The notes: generated by a model not told the origin, from the letters alone. 64,000 bases of DNA from Neoaquamicrobium sediminum (GCF_013240295.1 NZ_JABETK010000001.1:620001-684000); one strand, 5' to 3'. Positions 36,038-47,180 are shown, counted from the stretch's first letter. Made by a program: numbers and translations.

Positions 36038-37344
36038 GCAGGCACCATGTCGTGGTTGTGGAGGATGACGCCATCCTCGGCGGCGCGCTGACCCAACGGC
36101 TGAAACTGGAGGACTTCGAGGTCACGTGGGCCAAGGACTGCGACCAGGCTTTGATCGCCATGAGACGCCGCCGACCCGATTTCGTCCTCTCCGACATCGT
36201 GCTGCCGGACGGTTCGGGTGAAGACCTCTACCGCAGAGCCCAGCCATGGCTCGGAGATACGCCGATTCTGTTTGCCACCGCCTTTGGCGAGATCGACCAG
36301 GCTGTACGTCTGGTCAAGGCTGGTGCGGACGACTATTTGACCAAGCCCTATGACGTCGACGATGTCATCGAACGTATTCGCGGGCGCCTGCGCCGACCGG
36401 CTGTAGAAGTCGAGGAAAACGGCGTAGTCGACTTCGCTCTTTCGCCGGCAACCGAGCGCATTGCCGAGCAGCTCCGGCGTGTCGCCAACACCGATCTGCC
36501 AGTGCTGATCACGGGCGAAACGGGAACGGGCAAGGAGGTCTCCGCGCGTTACCTTCACGCGACATCCCGCCGTGCACAGAAGCCGTTCGTTGCCGTAAAT
36601 TGCGGTGCGATCCCGCATGAGCTCCTGGAAAGCCAGTTCTTCGGCCACGAGCGCGGAGCGTTCACCGGTGCCTCGCAGTCCCACGTCGGCTTCTTTGAGG
36701 AAGCAGGCGAAGGCACACTCTTTCTCGATGAGATTGGAGAACTGGATGCACGCCTGCAGATCGCGCTGCTGCGTGTCTTGGAGGACGGTCGCTTTCGTCC
36801 CGTCGGCTCGCGCACTGATCGCTCGTTCCAGGGCCGGATCATCGCTGCGACGAATGCCGATCTCGACACGATGCGCATCGAAAAGACCTTTCGGGAGGAT
36901 CTCTATTACCGGTTGTCGGTAATCGAAATCTCGCTGCCCCCACTGCGCCATCGAACCGCTGAAATCGAGCCGCTTGCCGATAGGTTGCTGAGGCAGGCAG
37001 CTCATCGCCACGGCATGGACGTTCGCTTGATCTCGCCGGACGCGTTCACGGTCCTCCTTCACCACGACTGGCCCGGAAACGTTCGTGAACTCCGCAACCG
37101 TCTTGAGCGCGCCACGGTGCTTGCGCGCGGGAACATGCTGGCACCTGAGGATATTTTTCCGGAGCTTGCGCTGGCTGCGCCGGAACCCGACACCCTCGCC
37201 GACGCTCGCAGACAGGCGGAAAGCGAACGTATCGATCGCGCATTGATTGAAAGCGACGGGAAGGTCGGCGAAGCGGCAAGGCGGCTGGGGATTTCACGAA
37301 CAACGCTCTGGAAGCGACGGTCAAGCAACAAGCGCGATCAATGA
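36034..37344 (+). CDS. NtrC-type sigma-54-dependent response regulator
   Basis: A 436-residue protein in three parts. The receiver (residues 1-120) has phospho-Asp 54 in VLSDIVLPDG and Lys 104. The AAA+ domain has Walker A GETGTGKE (161-168), the sigma-54-contacting GAFTGA loop and Walker B GTLFLDEIGE. A Fis-type helix-turn-helix lies at the end (VGEAARRLGISRTTLWKRR). Unusually, the linker between receiver and AAA+ is very short. With the overlapping kinase it forms a two-component system at the end of the antiporter operon. Confidence 0.92.
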   Translation: MSRHHVVVVEDDAILGGALTQRLKLEDFEVTWAKDCDQALIAMRRRRPDFVLSDIVLPDGSGEDLYRRAQPWLGDTPILFATAFGEIDQAVRLVKAGADDYLTKPYDVDDVIERIRGRLRRPAVEVEENGVVDFALSPATERIAEQLRRVANTDLPVLITGETGTGKEVSARYLHATSRRAQKPFVAVNCGAIPHELLESQFFGHERGAFTGASQSHVGFFEEAGEGTLFLDEIGELDARLQIALLRVLEDGRFRPVGSRTDRSFQGRIIAATNADLDTMRIEKTFREDLYYRLSVIEISLPPLRHRTAEIEPLADRLLRQAAHRHGMDVRLISPDAFTVLLHHDWPGNVRELRNRLERATVLARGNMLAPEDIFPELALAAPEPDTLADARRQAESERIDRALIESDGKVGEAARRLGISRTTLWKRRSSNKRDQ

Positions 37345-37453
37345 TTTCCAAAACATGGCGTATGCCACGCCGGCAACATCGCCGCCGTTCACCCCCGCAG
37401 CGATAGAACCCATAGAAGACGATACGGACCTTTCGCGGTTCCCGAAGCCGCAA

Positions 37454-37487
37454 GATGTTGGCCCGGGCGCGACGCCGGGCCAACATC
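37454..37487. terminator. Bidirectional hairpin between convergent genes
   Basis: Perfect 13-bp inverted repeat (37454-37466 and 37475-37487) with an 8-base loop, in the 159-bp gap between the converging response regulator and flavin-protein genes. No T-run on either side, but the position and strength fit a shared transcription stop. Confidence 0.6.
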
Positions 37488-37503
37488 CGGAAACGCTCAA
37501 CCG

Positions 37504-38019
37504 CTAGAGATCAACCTTGGCGTTATCGCCAAAGTCAGGCTTGGCTCCAGTCACCGCAGCCAGCGCCATCTTGGCAGTCGCAATGATGCGCCCTGGGCTA
37601 TCCCACAGTTCCCCTTCATCCGGGGTCACCGTTATCAGGCGAATGTCTGGGTCCTGAGCGCTGTCCCACCACGCCTCGTCGGTGCGCTCCCAAAGCTTTG
37701 CGATCTTGTCACGATCGTTCGAAACTTCGGCATGCCCCGAGACGGTGACGAATTTGTACCGTCCGCTATCCGTCCAGGCCATCGTGACCTTGGGATATTC
37801 GGCCAATTGCTCGTTCTTAGGGCTGTCGTCGTTGACGAGAAAATAGATGGCATTCTCATCTCGATGAACGCGTGCGGAAAGAGGCCTCGCCCGGTTGTAC
37901 TCTCCATCCCACGTCACGAACATGCAGATGTCGATCTCCTTGGCGAGCTCCCATATGCGATCCTGGACCTCGGCGGCTGAAAGGTCGGACTTCTGTTCCT
38001 GGTTGTCCTGCTTGGCCAT
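37504..38019 (-). CDS. Pyridoxamine 5'-phosphate oxidase-related (general stress protein 26-type) protein
   Basis: A 171-residue flavin/pyridoxal-binding split-barrel protein: ICMFVTWDGEYNRARPLSARVHRDENAIYFLVNDDSPKNEQLAEYP, then YKFVTVSGHAEVSNDRDKIAKLWERTDEAWW. The family resembles general stress protein 26 and binds FMN or F420-like cofactors. The second ATG (38019) is preferred because AAGGAA sits 9 bases upstream. Its role is probably redox or stress related; the substrate is unknown. Confidence 0.85.
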   Translation of the reverse strand: MAKQDNQEQKSDLSAAEVQDRIWELAKEIDICMFVTWDGEYNRARPLSARVHRDENAIYFLVNDDSPKNEQLAEYPKVTMAWTDSGRYKFVTVSGHAEVSNDRDKIAKLWERTDEAWWDSAQDPDIRLITVTPDEGELWDSPGRIIATAKMALAAVTGAKPDFGDNAKVDL

Positions 38020-38233
38020 GTGCATTTCCTTGCGAAAGAGTGAGTTAGCGACTCAACTCGCGCGCCGGGGCGGCGGTTCCTTGGTCACAGTAGGAATAAC
38101 CGGAAGCTTGCTGGTGTTATGGTCGGGCAACTCGGCTAGCAGGCGGCCGGAACCATTTCTCTCGTTGTAGGTTTAGCTGCGCTGCCGCCCCGCAGCATCC
38201 CGAAAAAGACTTCGAAATGAAAAGGGCTTTGTC

Positions 38234-38527
38234 ATGCGCAATGCGGCGTTCCAGCGTCCCGTCACAGTCCTGGTCGGACTTGGTTTCCCCCGGTCGATCG
38301 CCAGCGTGCGCGAAGCGTTCGCATATCTCGAGGACGTGCCCAAGCTCCTTCGAGACGAGGTCTATCACGCGACATGCGATGCCTGCCGCGATGCCTTGAC
38401 GGAGCGCTGCTCCCCGCAGGAAGCGCACGACGTATTCGTCGCTTATGCGCGTCGGCGTGGCGTACTCCTAGACGAGCCCATTGCGACAACGGGCCTTCGC
38501 AGCCAGGGTCAGTTCGTCAGAACCTGA
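38234..38527 (+). CDS. DUF982 family protein
   Basis: A 97-residue protein with the DUF982 pattern: a start FQRPVTVLVGLGFPRSIASVREAFAYLEDVP and a conserved central AACRDAL-like helix (CDACRDALTERCSPQEAHDVFVAYARRRGVLL). This family is expanded in rhizobia, and its function is unknown. AAAGGG precedes the ATG. It stands alone between a stress-protein gene and the dipeptide operon. Confidence 0.82.
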   Translation: MRNAAFQRPVTVLVGLGFPRSIASVREAFAYLEDVPKLLRDEVYHATCDACRDALTERCSPQEAHDVFVAYARRRGVLLDEPIATTGLRSQGQFVRT

Positions 38528-39017
38528 CGTCATGCGGCCGTCACCCGGCTGAGATACGATGTATCGGCTGCGTCGTCTAGCAAAGCGCAGGCAGCCGCGG
38601 CGTGGATGCCATGTTGAACATTGTTGGCGGCAGCGTCCGCAGCGCCCGGCCCGGACCGGCGGTGAAAGAAGTGACGTACCGGTGGCTTGCGCCAATGTGC
38701 AGCCGCTTGCCTTCCGGGTAATTAACTTACGCAGATCGCTGTCATCCTGGCCGATTGTTTCAGGTTTGAAACACCTTTGGCAATAAGCTTGAAAATGATT
38801 ACGCGGGGGCTCGTCGGCCTCCACCGCAGCCAGTCAATCCGGAAACGCTAAAATAACCTGAAATCAGCGGGTTAGGCGACCGGCACCGGTGGTCAGGAAG
38901 CCTGAAAAAGGGCGCTTTTCAAACACAATCCCCTCCCTTATGGTACCCGCCAATCGTGGGCGGGCTCAGGCCCTCACGGGGAACATTGAACAAACAAAAA
39001 AGAGTTTGGGAGCCACT
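38528..39017 (+). other. 490-bp non-coding leader of the dipeptide ABC operon
   Basis: No convincing gene lies on either strand. It contains an inverted repeat GTTTCA/TGAAAC at 38757-38772, an AT-rich stretch near 38770-38800 and near 38850, and a small hairpin at 38946-38964 (6-bp arms) in the likely mRNA leader. A promoter for the downstream operon is expected here, but no clear -35/-10 pair could be chosen. Confidence 0.5.
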
Positions 39018-40598
39018 ATGCGTAAACTTCTTCTCACTGCGAGCGTTCTCGCGCTCGGCGCCGCTGTCATGCCGGCGTCCGCGGAAACCGTTCGCTGGGC
39101 CCGTGCGTCCGACGCGCTGACGCTCGATCCGCATTCGCAAAACCAGGGTGTAACGCACACCTTCGCCCACCATATCTACGAAACGCTGGTGGATCGCGAC
39201 GTCGAGGGCAATCTGATCCCGCGCCTCGCCACTGAGTGGGCGGTCAAGGAAGGCGATCCGACGGTGTGGGTGTTCACACTGCGCCAGGGCGTCAAGTTCC
39301 ATGACGGCGCCGACTTCACCGCCGAAGACGTGGTGTTCTCGCTCGACCGCGCCCGTTCCGACAAGTCGAACATGAAGCAGCTTCATGCCGGCGTCCAGGG
39401 CGTCACCGCCGTCGACGACCACACGGTCGAGGTAAAGATGAGCGGACCTTCGCCGCTCTATCCGAACAACCTGACCAACACCTTCATGATGGACAAGACC
39501 TGGACGGAAGCGAACAACGCCGTAGAGGTCCAGGAAGCCGGTTCGACAGACGACAACTTTGCCGTGCGCAACACCAACGGCACCGGCCCGTACATGCTGG
39601 AATCGCGTGATCCGGACGTGCGTTCGGTCCTCAAGCTGAACGAGAACCATTGGGCGGAGACCAAGCCGGCAGTCACAGAGATCATCTATCTCCCGATTGC
39701 CGACAACGCCACCCGCGTCGCGGCACTGCTGTCTGGTGAAGTGGATCTGGTGCAGGACGTGCCCGTGCAGGACATCGAGCGCCTGGGCTCGAGCGACGGC
39801 ATCAAGGTCACCACCGGCCCCGAAAACCGCGTGATCTATTTCGGTTACCGCTTCGGCGACGCACCGCTGAAGTCGTCCAACATCACCGACAAGAACCCGA
39901 TCAACGATCCCAAGGTTCGCGAGGCGATGCACCTGGCCATCGATCGCAACGCCATCCAGCAGGTGGTGATGCGCGGACAGTCGGTGCCGACCGGCGTGGC
40001 GACCCCGCCCTTCGTCAACGGCTGGACGCCCGAGCTGAACGCGTATCCGGAAAAGGCCGATGTCGAGGGTGCCAAGGCGCTGCTGGCGGAAGCGGGCTAT
40101 CCGGACGGCTTCACGATCACGCTCGACACACCGAACAACCGCTACGTCAACGATGAGGCGATCAGCCAGGCGGTCGTAGGCATGCTCGGCCAGATCGGCA
40201 TCAAGGCCACGCTGGCCTCGCGCCCGATCACGCAGCACTCGCCGCTGATCCAGAATTCGGAGACGGATTTCTACCTGCTCGGCTGGGGCGTTCCGACCTT
40301 CGATTCGGCCTACATCTTCAACGACCTGATCCACACGCAGTCGGGTCACTACGGTGCCTATAACCCGAGCGGGTATACCAACCCGGAACTCGACGCAAAG
40401 ATCGAATCTCTTGAGACGGAGGTCGACCTGGACAAGCGCAACGCCACGATCGCCGAGATCTGGGCGAAGGTTCAGGAAGACCGCGTGCTGCTGCCGATCC
40501 ACAATCAGGTTCTGGCCTACGCCATGAAGGATGGCATGAACCTGGACGTGCATCCGGAAAACCAGCCGCGCCTCTACAACGTTACCTTCGGCGAGTAA
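39018..40598 (+). CDS. Dipeptide/oligopeptide ABC transporter substrate-binding protein
   Basis: A 526-residue SBP family 5 protein. The signal peptide (residues 1-22, MRKLLLTASVLALGAAVMPASA) is followed by ARASDALTLDPHSQNQGVTHTFAHHIYETL and the family signature LRQGVKFHDGADFTAEDVVFSLDRA near residue 95. The start at 39018 is favoured by GGGAG and by the signal peptide; a longer reading from 38889 is not needed. It is the first gene of a five-gene operon. Peptides, glutathione or related compounds are possible ligands. Confidence 0.92.
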   Translation: MRKLLLTASVLALGAAVMPASAETVRWARASDALTLDPHSQNQGVTHTFAHHIYETLVDRDVEGNLIPRLATEWAVKEGDPTVWVFTLRQGVKFHDGADFTAEDVVFSLDRARSDKSNMKQLHAGVQGVTAVDDHTVEVKMSGPSPLYPNNLTNTFMMDKTWTEANNAVEVQEAGSTDDNFAVRNTNGTGPYMLESRDPDVRSVLKLNENHWAETKPAVTEIIYLPIADNATRVAALLSGEVDLVQDVPVQDIERLGSSDGIKVTTGPENRVIYFGYRFGDAPLKSSNITDKNPINDPKVREAMHLAIDRNAIQQVVMRGQSVPTGVATPPFVNGWTPELNAYPEKADVEGAKALLAEAGYPDGFTITLDTPNNRYVNDEAISQAVVGMLGQIGIKATLASRPITQHSPLIQNSETDFYLLGWGVPTFDSAYIFNDLIHTQSGHYGAYNPSGYTNPELDAKIESLETEVDLDKRNATIAEIWAKVQEDRVLLPIHNQVLAYAMKDGMNLDVHPENQPRLYNVTFGE

Positions 40599-40615
40599 TA
40601 GGACTTGCGTTGAAC

Positions 40616-40650
40616 GCCCGCGTCGCAAACTTTGCGGCGCGGGCCTTTTT
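40616..40650 (+). terminator. Rho-independent terminator/attenuator after the binding-protein gene
   Basis: A GC-rich hairpin (40616-40644, at least 11 base pairs with one wobble) is followed by TTTTT at 40646-40650. It lies between the abundant binding-protein gene and the permease genes, so it likely reduces downstream transcription. Confidence 0.85.
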
Positions 40651-40778
40651 CGTTAGCATCCCGCACTCAAAGGTCGCGGTTTCCGCCTCCATCCTAATCG
40701 ATGGACCGGTGGACGCCGCGATGCCGTGCATCGTTCGTTCGGCAACGCCGGACGCTGCACCCTATGGGGACCAAAGTC

Positions 40779-41762
40779 ATGCTTGCCTTCATCCTCAGAC
40801 GGCTAGCCCAGTCCATCGTCGTGATGCTGGTCGTCGCCCTCATCTCTTTCATGCTCTTCCGTTATGTGGGCGATCCGGTCGCCTCGCTGCTCGGTCAGGA
40901 TTCGCGTCTGGAAGACTTCGAAGCCCTCCGTGAGAGGCTGGGTCTGAACGACCCGGCTTACATCCAGTTTTTCCGCTTCATCACCAATGCCATACAGGGC
41001 GAATTCGGCATTTCGTACCGCCTGCAGCAGCCGGTCAGCGAACTCATCATGTCACGCCTGCCGGCAACCATCGAACTGGCGTTTACCTCGGCGCTGATCG
41101 CGCTGGTCGTCGGTGTCACGCTTGGTGTCTTCACGGCGCTGCGGCCGAAAAGCCTTTCGACCGCGATCATCATGACGCTGTCGCTGGTTGGTGTTTCGCT
41201 GCCAACCTTCCTGATCGGCATCGGGCTCATCTACATCTTCGCGGTGGAGCTGCAGTGGCTACCGTCCTTCGGCCGCGGCCAGGTGGTCGATCTCGGCTGG
41301 TGGCGCACGGGGCTGTTGACTGAATCCGGCCTGCGCTCGCTCATCCTGCCGGCGATAACGCTGTCGCTTTTCCAGCTCACGCTCATCATGCGCCTCGTGC
41401 GCGCGGAGATGCTGGAGGTGCTACGGCAGGACTATATCCGCTTCGCCAGGGCGCGCGGGTTGTCCAAGCGTGCGATCAATTTCGGCCACGCGCTGAAGAA
41501 CACGATGGTTCCGGTCATCACCATCACCGGCCTGCAGCTCGGCTCTGTCATCGCCTTCGCGATCGTCACCGAGACCGTATTCCAGTGGCCCGGCGTAGGC
41601 TCGCTGTTCATCAACTCGGTGCAGGTCGTCGACGTGCCGGTGATGGCCGCCTACCTGATGTTCATCGCCTTCGTTTTCGTCGTGATCAACCTGATCGTCG
41701 ATATCCTCTACTACGCCGTCGATCCGCGCCTGCGGGTACACGCCTCCGGATCGGGGAAATAG
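40779..41762 (+). CDS. dppB: Dipeptide ABC transporter permease (DppB-like)
   Basis: A 327-residue protein with six helices and the BPD_transp_1 EAA loop (RLVRAEMLEVLRQDYIRFARARGLSKRAINFGHALKN). The N-terminal motif MLAFILRRLAQSIVVMLVVALISFMLFRYVGDP is typical of DppB/OppB. ATG 40779 has GGGGA at a good distance. The gene ends 4 bases before dppC. Confidence 0.92.
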   Translation: MLAFILRRLAQSIVVMLVVALISFMLFRYVGDPVASLLGQDSRLEDFEALRERLGLNDPAYIQFFRFITNAIQGEFGISYRLQQPVSELIMSRLPATIELAFTSALIALVVGVTLGVFTALRPKSLSTAIIMTLSLVGVSLPTFLIGIGLIYIFAVELQWLPSFGRGQVVDLGWWRTGLLTESGLRSLILPAITLSLFQLTLIMRLVRAEMLEVLRQDYIRFARARGLSKRAINFGHALKNTMVPVITITGLQLGSVIAFAIVTETVFQWPGVGSLFINSVQVVDVPVMAAYLMFIAFVFVVINLIVDILYYAVDPRLRVHASGSGK

Positions 41763-41766
41763 GCCC

Positions 41767-42722
41767 ATGTCCACACCACAAAACCCGGCCACGCCCGTGG
41801 CCACCAAGCCGCCGTCCCGCCTCTACCGCATGTGGGATTCCGACGTCTTCTTCTCGTTCCGGCGCTCGCCGGTCACCATCGTCGCTGCAACCGTGGCATT
41901 CGTGCTCGTGCTCGCGGCGATCCTGGCGCCATGGATCGCGCCCTACAATCCGTTCGACCCTGCAAGCCTCAACCTGATGGACGGCTTCACCGCGCCGAAC
42001 TCAAACTCGATGATGGGCAACTACTTCCTGCTGGGCAGCGACCATCAGGGGCGCGACGTGCTGTCGACCATTCTTTATGGCAGCCGCGTGTCGCTGTTCG
42101 TCGGCGTTTCGGCAACGCTGTTTGCGATGGCGATCGGCATTTCGCTCGGCCTCACCGCCGGGTATGTCGGCGGCACGACCGACTCCATCATCATGCGCGT
42201 CGCCGACATCCAGCTCTCCTTCCCCGCCATCCTGATCGCGCTGCTCATCTTCGGCATCGCGCGCGGCATCATTCCGCCAAGCCAGCAGGAAGGCATGGCG
42301 ATCTGGGTGCTCATCGTGGCGATCGGCCTTTCCAACTGGGCGCAGTTCGCACGCACGGTGCGCGGGGCCACCATGGTCGAACGGCAGAAGGACTACGTTT
42401 CGGCAGCTCGCATCATGGGCGTGCATCCGCTGGTCATCCTCGTCCGTCACGTGCTGCCGAACGTTATGGCTCCCGTGCTGGTGATCGCCACCATCGGGCT
42501 TGCGCTGGCGATCATCGAGGAGGCGACGCTGTCGTTCCTCGGCGTCGGCGTACCGCCGACCCAGCCCTCGCTCGGGACGCTGATCCGCATCGGTCAGCAG
42601 TTCCTGTTCTCGGGCGAATGGTGGATCCTGTTCTTCCCCGCCATCACGCTGGTGCTGCTGGCTCTGGCCGTGAACCTGCTTGGCGACTGGCTGCGCGACG
42701 CGCTCAACCCGAGGCTGCGCTG

Positions 42723-42723
<1 letters not shown>
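41767..42723 (+). CDS. dppC: Dipeptide ABC transporter permease (DppC-like)
   Basis: A 318-residue protein with the DppC/OppC N-terminal extension (DSDVFFSFRRSPVTIVAATVAFVLVLAAILAPWIAPYNPFDP), LLGSDHQGRDVLSTILYGSRVSLFVGV and the EAA loop (VSAARIMGVHPLVILVRHVLPNVMAPVLV). It pairs with DppB to form the channel. The stop shares a base with the next start. Confidence 0.93.
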
Positions 42724-44356
<1,633 letters not shown>

Positions 44357-44370
44357 GAAAGGGAAAAGCC

Positions 44371-44925
44371 ATGACGCGCGAAAAGTGGGTCGACGACATC
44401 CTCAAGTTCTGGTTCGAGGAACTCACCTATGAGGACTGGTTCGGCGGCGCACCGGAACTGGATGAGAAAATAAGATCGCGCTTTCTGGACGTCTATGAGC
44501 GCCAGAAAGCCGAACTTGACGTGAAGACGATTGACGACCCGCAGACGGCGCTGGCGGCGATCATCCTGTTCGACCAGTTCCCGCGCAACATGTTCCGCAA
44601 GACGGCGGCCGCCTTCGCTACCGACGACCTTGCCATCGGCATCGCCCGGCTGGCTGTCGACCGCGGCTACGACAGCCAGGTCGAGCCGAAGGCCAAGTCG
44701 TTCATCTACATGCCCTTCATGCATTCGGAGGTTTCGGCGGATCAGGAGCGGTGCGTCGACCTCTTCCGGATGCTGGGCGAGGACGACGGGCTGAAATACG
44801 CGATCGAGCACCGTGACATCGTTGCGCAATACGGACGCTTTCCACACCGCAACCGCGTGCTTGGGCGCGAAAGCACCCAAGCCGAGGTTTCGTTCCTCGA
44901 AGGGCATTCCGGCTACGGGCAGTAA
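44371..44925 (+). CDS. DUF924 family protein
   Basis: A 184-residue protein of the DUF924 (TPR-like) family: ILKFWFEELTYEDWFGG at the start, ALAAIILFDQFPRNMFRKTAAAFATDDLAIGIARLAVDRGYD, YMPFMHSEVSADQERCVDLFRML and GRFPHRNRVLGRESTQAEVSFLEG at the end. Function unknown. It follows the transporter by 14 bases and may be cotranscribed. A GGAAAGGGA site precedes the ATG. Confidence 0.87.
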   Translation: MTREKWVDDILKFWFEELTYEDWFGGAPELDEKIRSRFLDVYERQKAELDVKTIDDPQTALAAIILFDQFPRNMFRKTAAAFATDDLAIGIARLAVDRGYDSQVEPKAKSFIYMPFMHSEVSADQERCVDLFRMLGEDDGLKYAIEHRDIVAQYGRFPHRNRVLGRESTQAEVSFLEGHSGYGQ

Positions 44926-45014
44926 GAGCTGCCCGTACTTCCCCAGCGAGACTTGCACCCGCGTGGGTTGTCGCCCTAGATAGACGCATAACAAGAGCTC
45001 TCAGGGAGGAACTC

Positions 45015-47150
45015 GTGGCCAAGACCCCGGCAAAGACTGCTTCCGGCAAAAAGTCGGCAGCAACCAAAACGACCAAGAAGGAGCCGGGTGCGAAGGCCGC
45101 CGAGGCGAAGACGACGGCCGCGCCGAAGAAGACCACGACCGCCGCGAAGGCCAAGCCGGCGGCAACCAAGACAGCGGTGACAAAGCCTGCTACCGCAAAA
45201 GCGCCGGCAAAATCGTCCGCCGCCCAGCGAAAGGCGCCGGCCAAGGCCGCAGCCCCGAAGACGGCGACCGTCAAAGCTCCTGCGAAGGCCTCACCGACGT
45301 CGAAGACTGCTGCAACCAAAGCTTCCGCTGCGAAGGTCACCGCCGACAAGGCAGCTCCGGCCGCCAGGAAGGCGGCTACAAAGCCCACAGCCAAGGCAGC
45401 GGCAAAGGCCGCTCCCGCATCCAAGGCGACATCTGCGAAGACTGCAAAGGCGGCCTCCACGCCAAAGAAGGCCGCATCTGCCAAGGCATCGGCAAAGCCG
45501 TGGCTTGCGAGCTATCCCGACGTGGTCAAGCACGAGATCGAGCCGATTGCCGACGCCTCGATCGGCGACATGATGGTCAAGTCGTGCGCGACCTTCGCTG
45601 CGCGGCCGGCCTTCAGCTCGATGGGCAAGACGCTCACCTTCTCGCAGCTTGAGGAGCATTCGCGCCACCTTGCCGCCTATCTTCAGTCGAAGGGTCTCGC
45701 CAAGGGCGCGCGCGTCGCGATCATGATGCCCAACGTGCTGCAATATCCGGTGACGATGATGGCAGTCCTGCGGGCCGGCTACACCGTGGTCAACGTCAAT
45801 CCGCTCTACACGCCGCGCGAACTCGAGCACCAGTTGAAGGATTCCGGCGCCGAGGCGATCGTCATCCTGGAAAACTTCGCCACCACGCTCCAGGCGGTGC
45901 TCAAGAACACCCCGGTCAAGCACGTGATTGTCGCCGCCATGGGCGACATGCTCGGCCTCAAGGGCTTCATCATCAATCTCGTCGTGCGCCGGGTGAAGAA
46001 GATGGTGCCCACCTGGTCGCTGCCCGGCCACGTCAAGTTCAACGACGCGCTCAGCCAAGGCCGGTCGAAGACCTTCAAAAAGCCCGATGTCGGCCTCGAT
46101 GACGTTGCGTTTCTGCAATATACCGGCGGCACGACCGGCGTTTCGAAGGGCGCAACGCTGCTGCACAGCAATGTGCTCGCCAACGTTGCCCAGAACGCAC
46201 TGTGGGTGGAAAGCGCTTATGTGAAGCGGCCGAAGCCGGACCGGCTGATCTATGTCTGCGCGCTGCCGCTCTATCATATCTACGCGCTCACCGTGAACGC
46301 GCTGATGGGCATGCAGCAGGGGGCCGAGAACATCCTCATCGCAAACCCGCGCGACATCCCCGCCTTCGTGAAGGAACTGCAGAAGTATCCGGTCAACGTC
46401 TTCCCGGGCCTCAACACGCTGTTCAACGCACTGCTGAACAACGAGGATTTCCAGAAGCTCGACTTCAAGCCTCTGCTTCTCACCTTCGGTGGTGGCATGG
46501 CCGTGCAGAAGGCGGTCGCCGAGCGCTGGAAGAAGCTGACGGGCATCGTCATCTCCGAGGGCTATGGCCTGTCGGAAACGTCACCAGTCGCAACCGCCAA
46601 CCGATTTGACGCCGACGAATTCTCCGGCACGATCGGCCTGCCGATCCCGTCGACGGAGATCGCCATCCGCGACGAGGACGGCAAGGACGTGCCGCTCGGC
46701 GAAGTGGGCGAGATCTGCATCAGGGGCCCTCAGGTCATGGCGGGCTACTGGAATCGTCCTGACGAGACCGCCAAGGTGATGACCAAGGACGGCTTCTTCA
46801 AGTCGGGCGATATGGGCTTCATGGACGAGCGCGGCCACGTCAAGATCGTCGACCGCAAGAAGGACATGATCCTGGTCTCCGGCTTCAACGTCTACCCGAA
46901 TGAGATCGAGGACGTCATTGCCATGCATCCGGGCGTGCTCGAGGTGGCGGCGGTCGGCGTGCCCGACGAGAAATCCGGCGAGGTGCCGAAGATCTTCGTC
47001 GTGAAGAAGGACCCGAACCTTACCGACAAGGACCTCATCGAGTTCTGCAAGGACAAGCTGACCGGCTACAAGCGGCCCAGACAGGTCGAGTTCCGCACCG
47101 AGCTGCCGAAGACCAATGTCGGCAAGATTCTTCGGCGCGAGCTGCGGTAG
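45015..47150 (+). CDS. fadD: Long-chain acyl-CoA ligase with a histone-like Lys/Ala-rich N-terminal tail
   Basis: A 711-residue protein. Residues 1-161 are low complexity: about 36 Lys and only 3 acidic residues, with AAPKKTTTAAK, KAPAK and KPAAT-like units, resembling histone H1 and AlgP tails. Residues 162-711 are a complete FadD: YTGGTTGVSKGAT (ATP loop), YGLSETSPVA, and GDMGFMDERGHVKIVDRKKDMI with the catalytic Lys in NVGKILRREL at the end. The start is real: GGGAGGA lies 6 bases before GTG 45015, and the tail is in frame without a break. It should activate fatty acids to acyl-CoA. The tail may bind DNA, RNA or acidic membranes. Confidence 0.9.
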   Translation: MAKTPAKTASGKKSAATKTTKKEPGAKAAEAKTTAAPKKTTTAAKAKPAATKTAVTKPATAKAPAKSSAAQRKAPAKAAAPKTATVKAPAKASPTSKTAATKASAAKVTADKAAPAARKAATKPTAKAAAKAAPASKATSAKTAKAASTPKKAASAKASAKPWLASYPDVVKHEIEPIADASIGDMMVKSCATFAARPAFSSMGKTLTFSQLEEHSRHLAAYLQSKGLAKGARVAIMMPNVLQYPVTMMAVLRAGYTVVNVNPLYTPRELEHQLKDSGAEAIVILENFATTLQAVLKNTPVKHVIVAAMGDMLGLKGFIINLVVRRVKKMVPTWSLPGHVKFNDALSQGRSKTFKKPDVGLDDVAFLQYTGGTTGVSKGATLLHSNVLANVAQNALWVESAYVKRPKPDRLIYVCALPLYHIYALTVNALMGMQQGAENILIANPRDIPAFVKELQKYPVNVFPGLNTLFNALLNNEDFQKLDFKPLLLTFGGGMAVQKAVAERWKKLTGIVISEGYGLSETSPVATANRFDADEFSGTIGLPIPSTEIAIRDEDGKDVPLGEVGEICIRGPQVMAGYWNRPDETAKVMTKDGFFKSGDMGFMDERGHVKIVDRKKDMILVSGFNVYPNEIEDVIAMHPGVLEVAAVGVPDEKSGEVPKIFVVKKDPNLTDKDLIEFCKDKLTGYKRPRQVEFRTELPKTNVGKILRRELR

Positions 47151-47180
47151 CCCACCAGGCGCGCCGGCAGGCGAATTCCG

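Noticed and set aside
35836-37065. 409-residue minus-strand open frame
   Set aside because: Antisense to the response regulator gene, no domain found.
38919-40628. 569-residue open frame on the minus strand
   Set aside because: It lies opposite the dipeptide-binding protein gene, has no family signature, and is Arg/His/Val-rich as expected of an antisense shadow in GC-rich DNA.
44717-45484. 255-residue Ala/Phe/Val-rich minus-strand open frame
   Set aside because: It mirrors the Lys/Ala repeats of the acyl-CoA ligase tail. The hydrophobic composition comes from reverse-complemented Lys codons, not from a real membrane protein.
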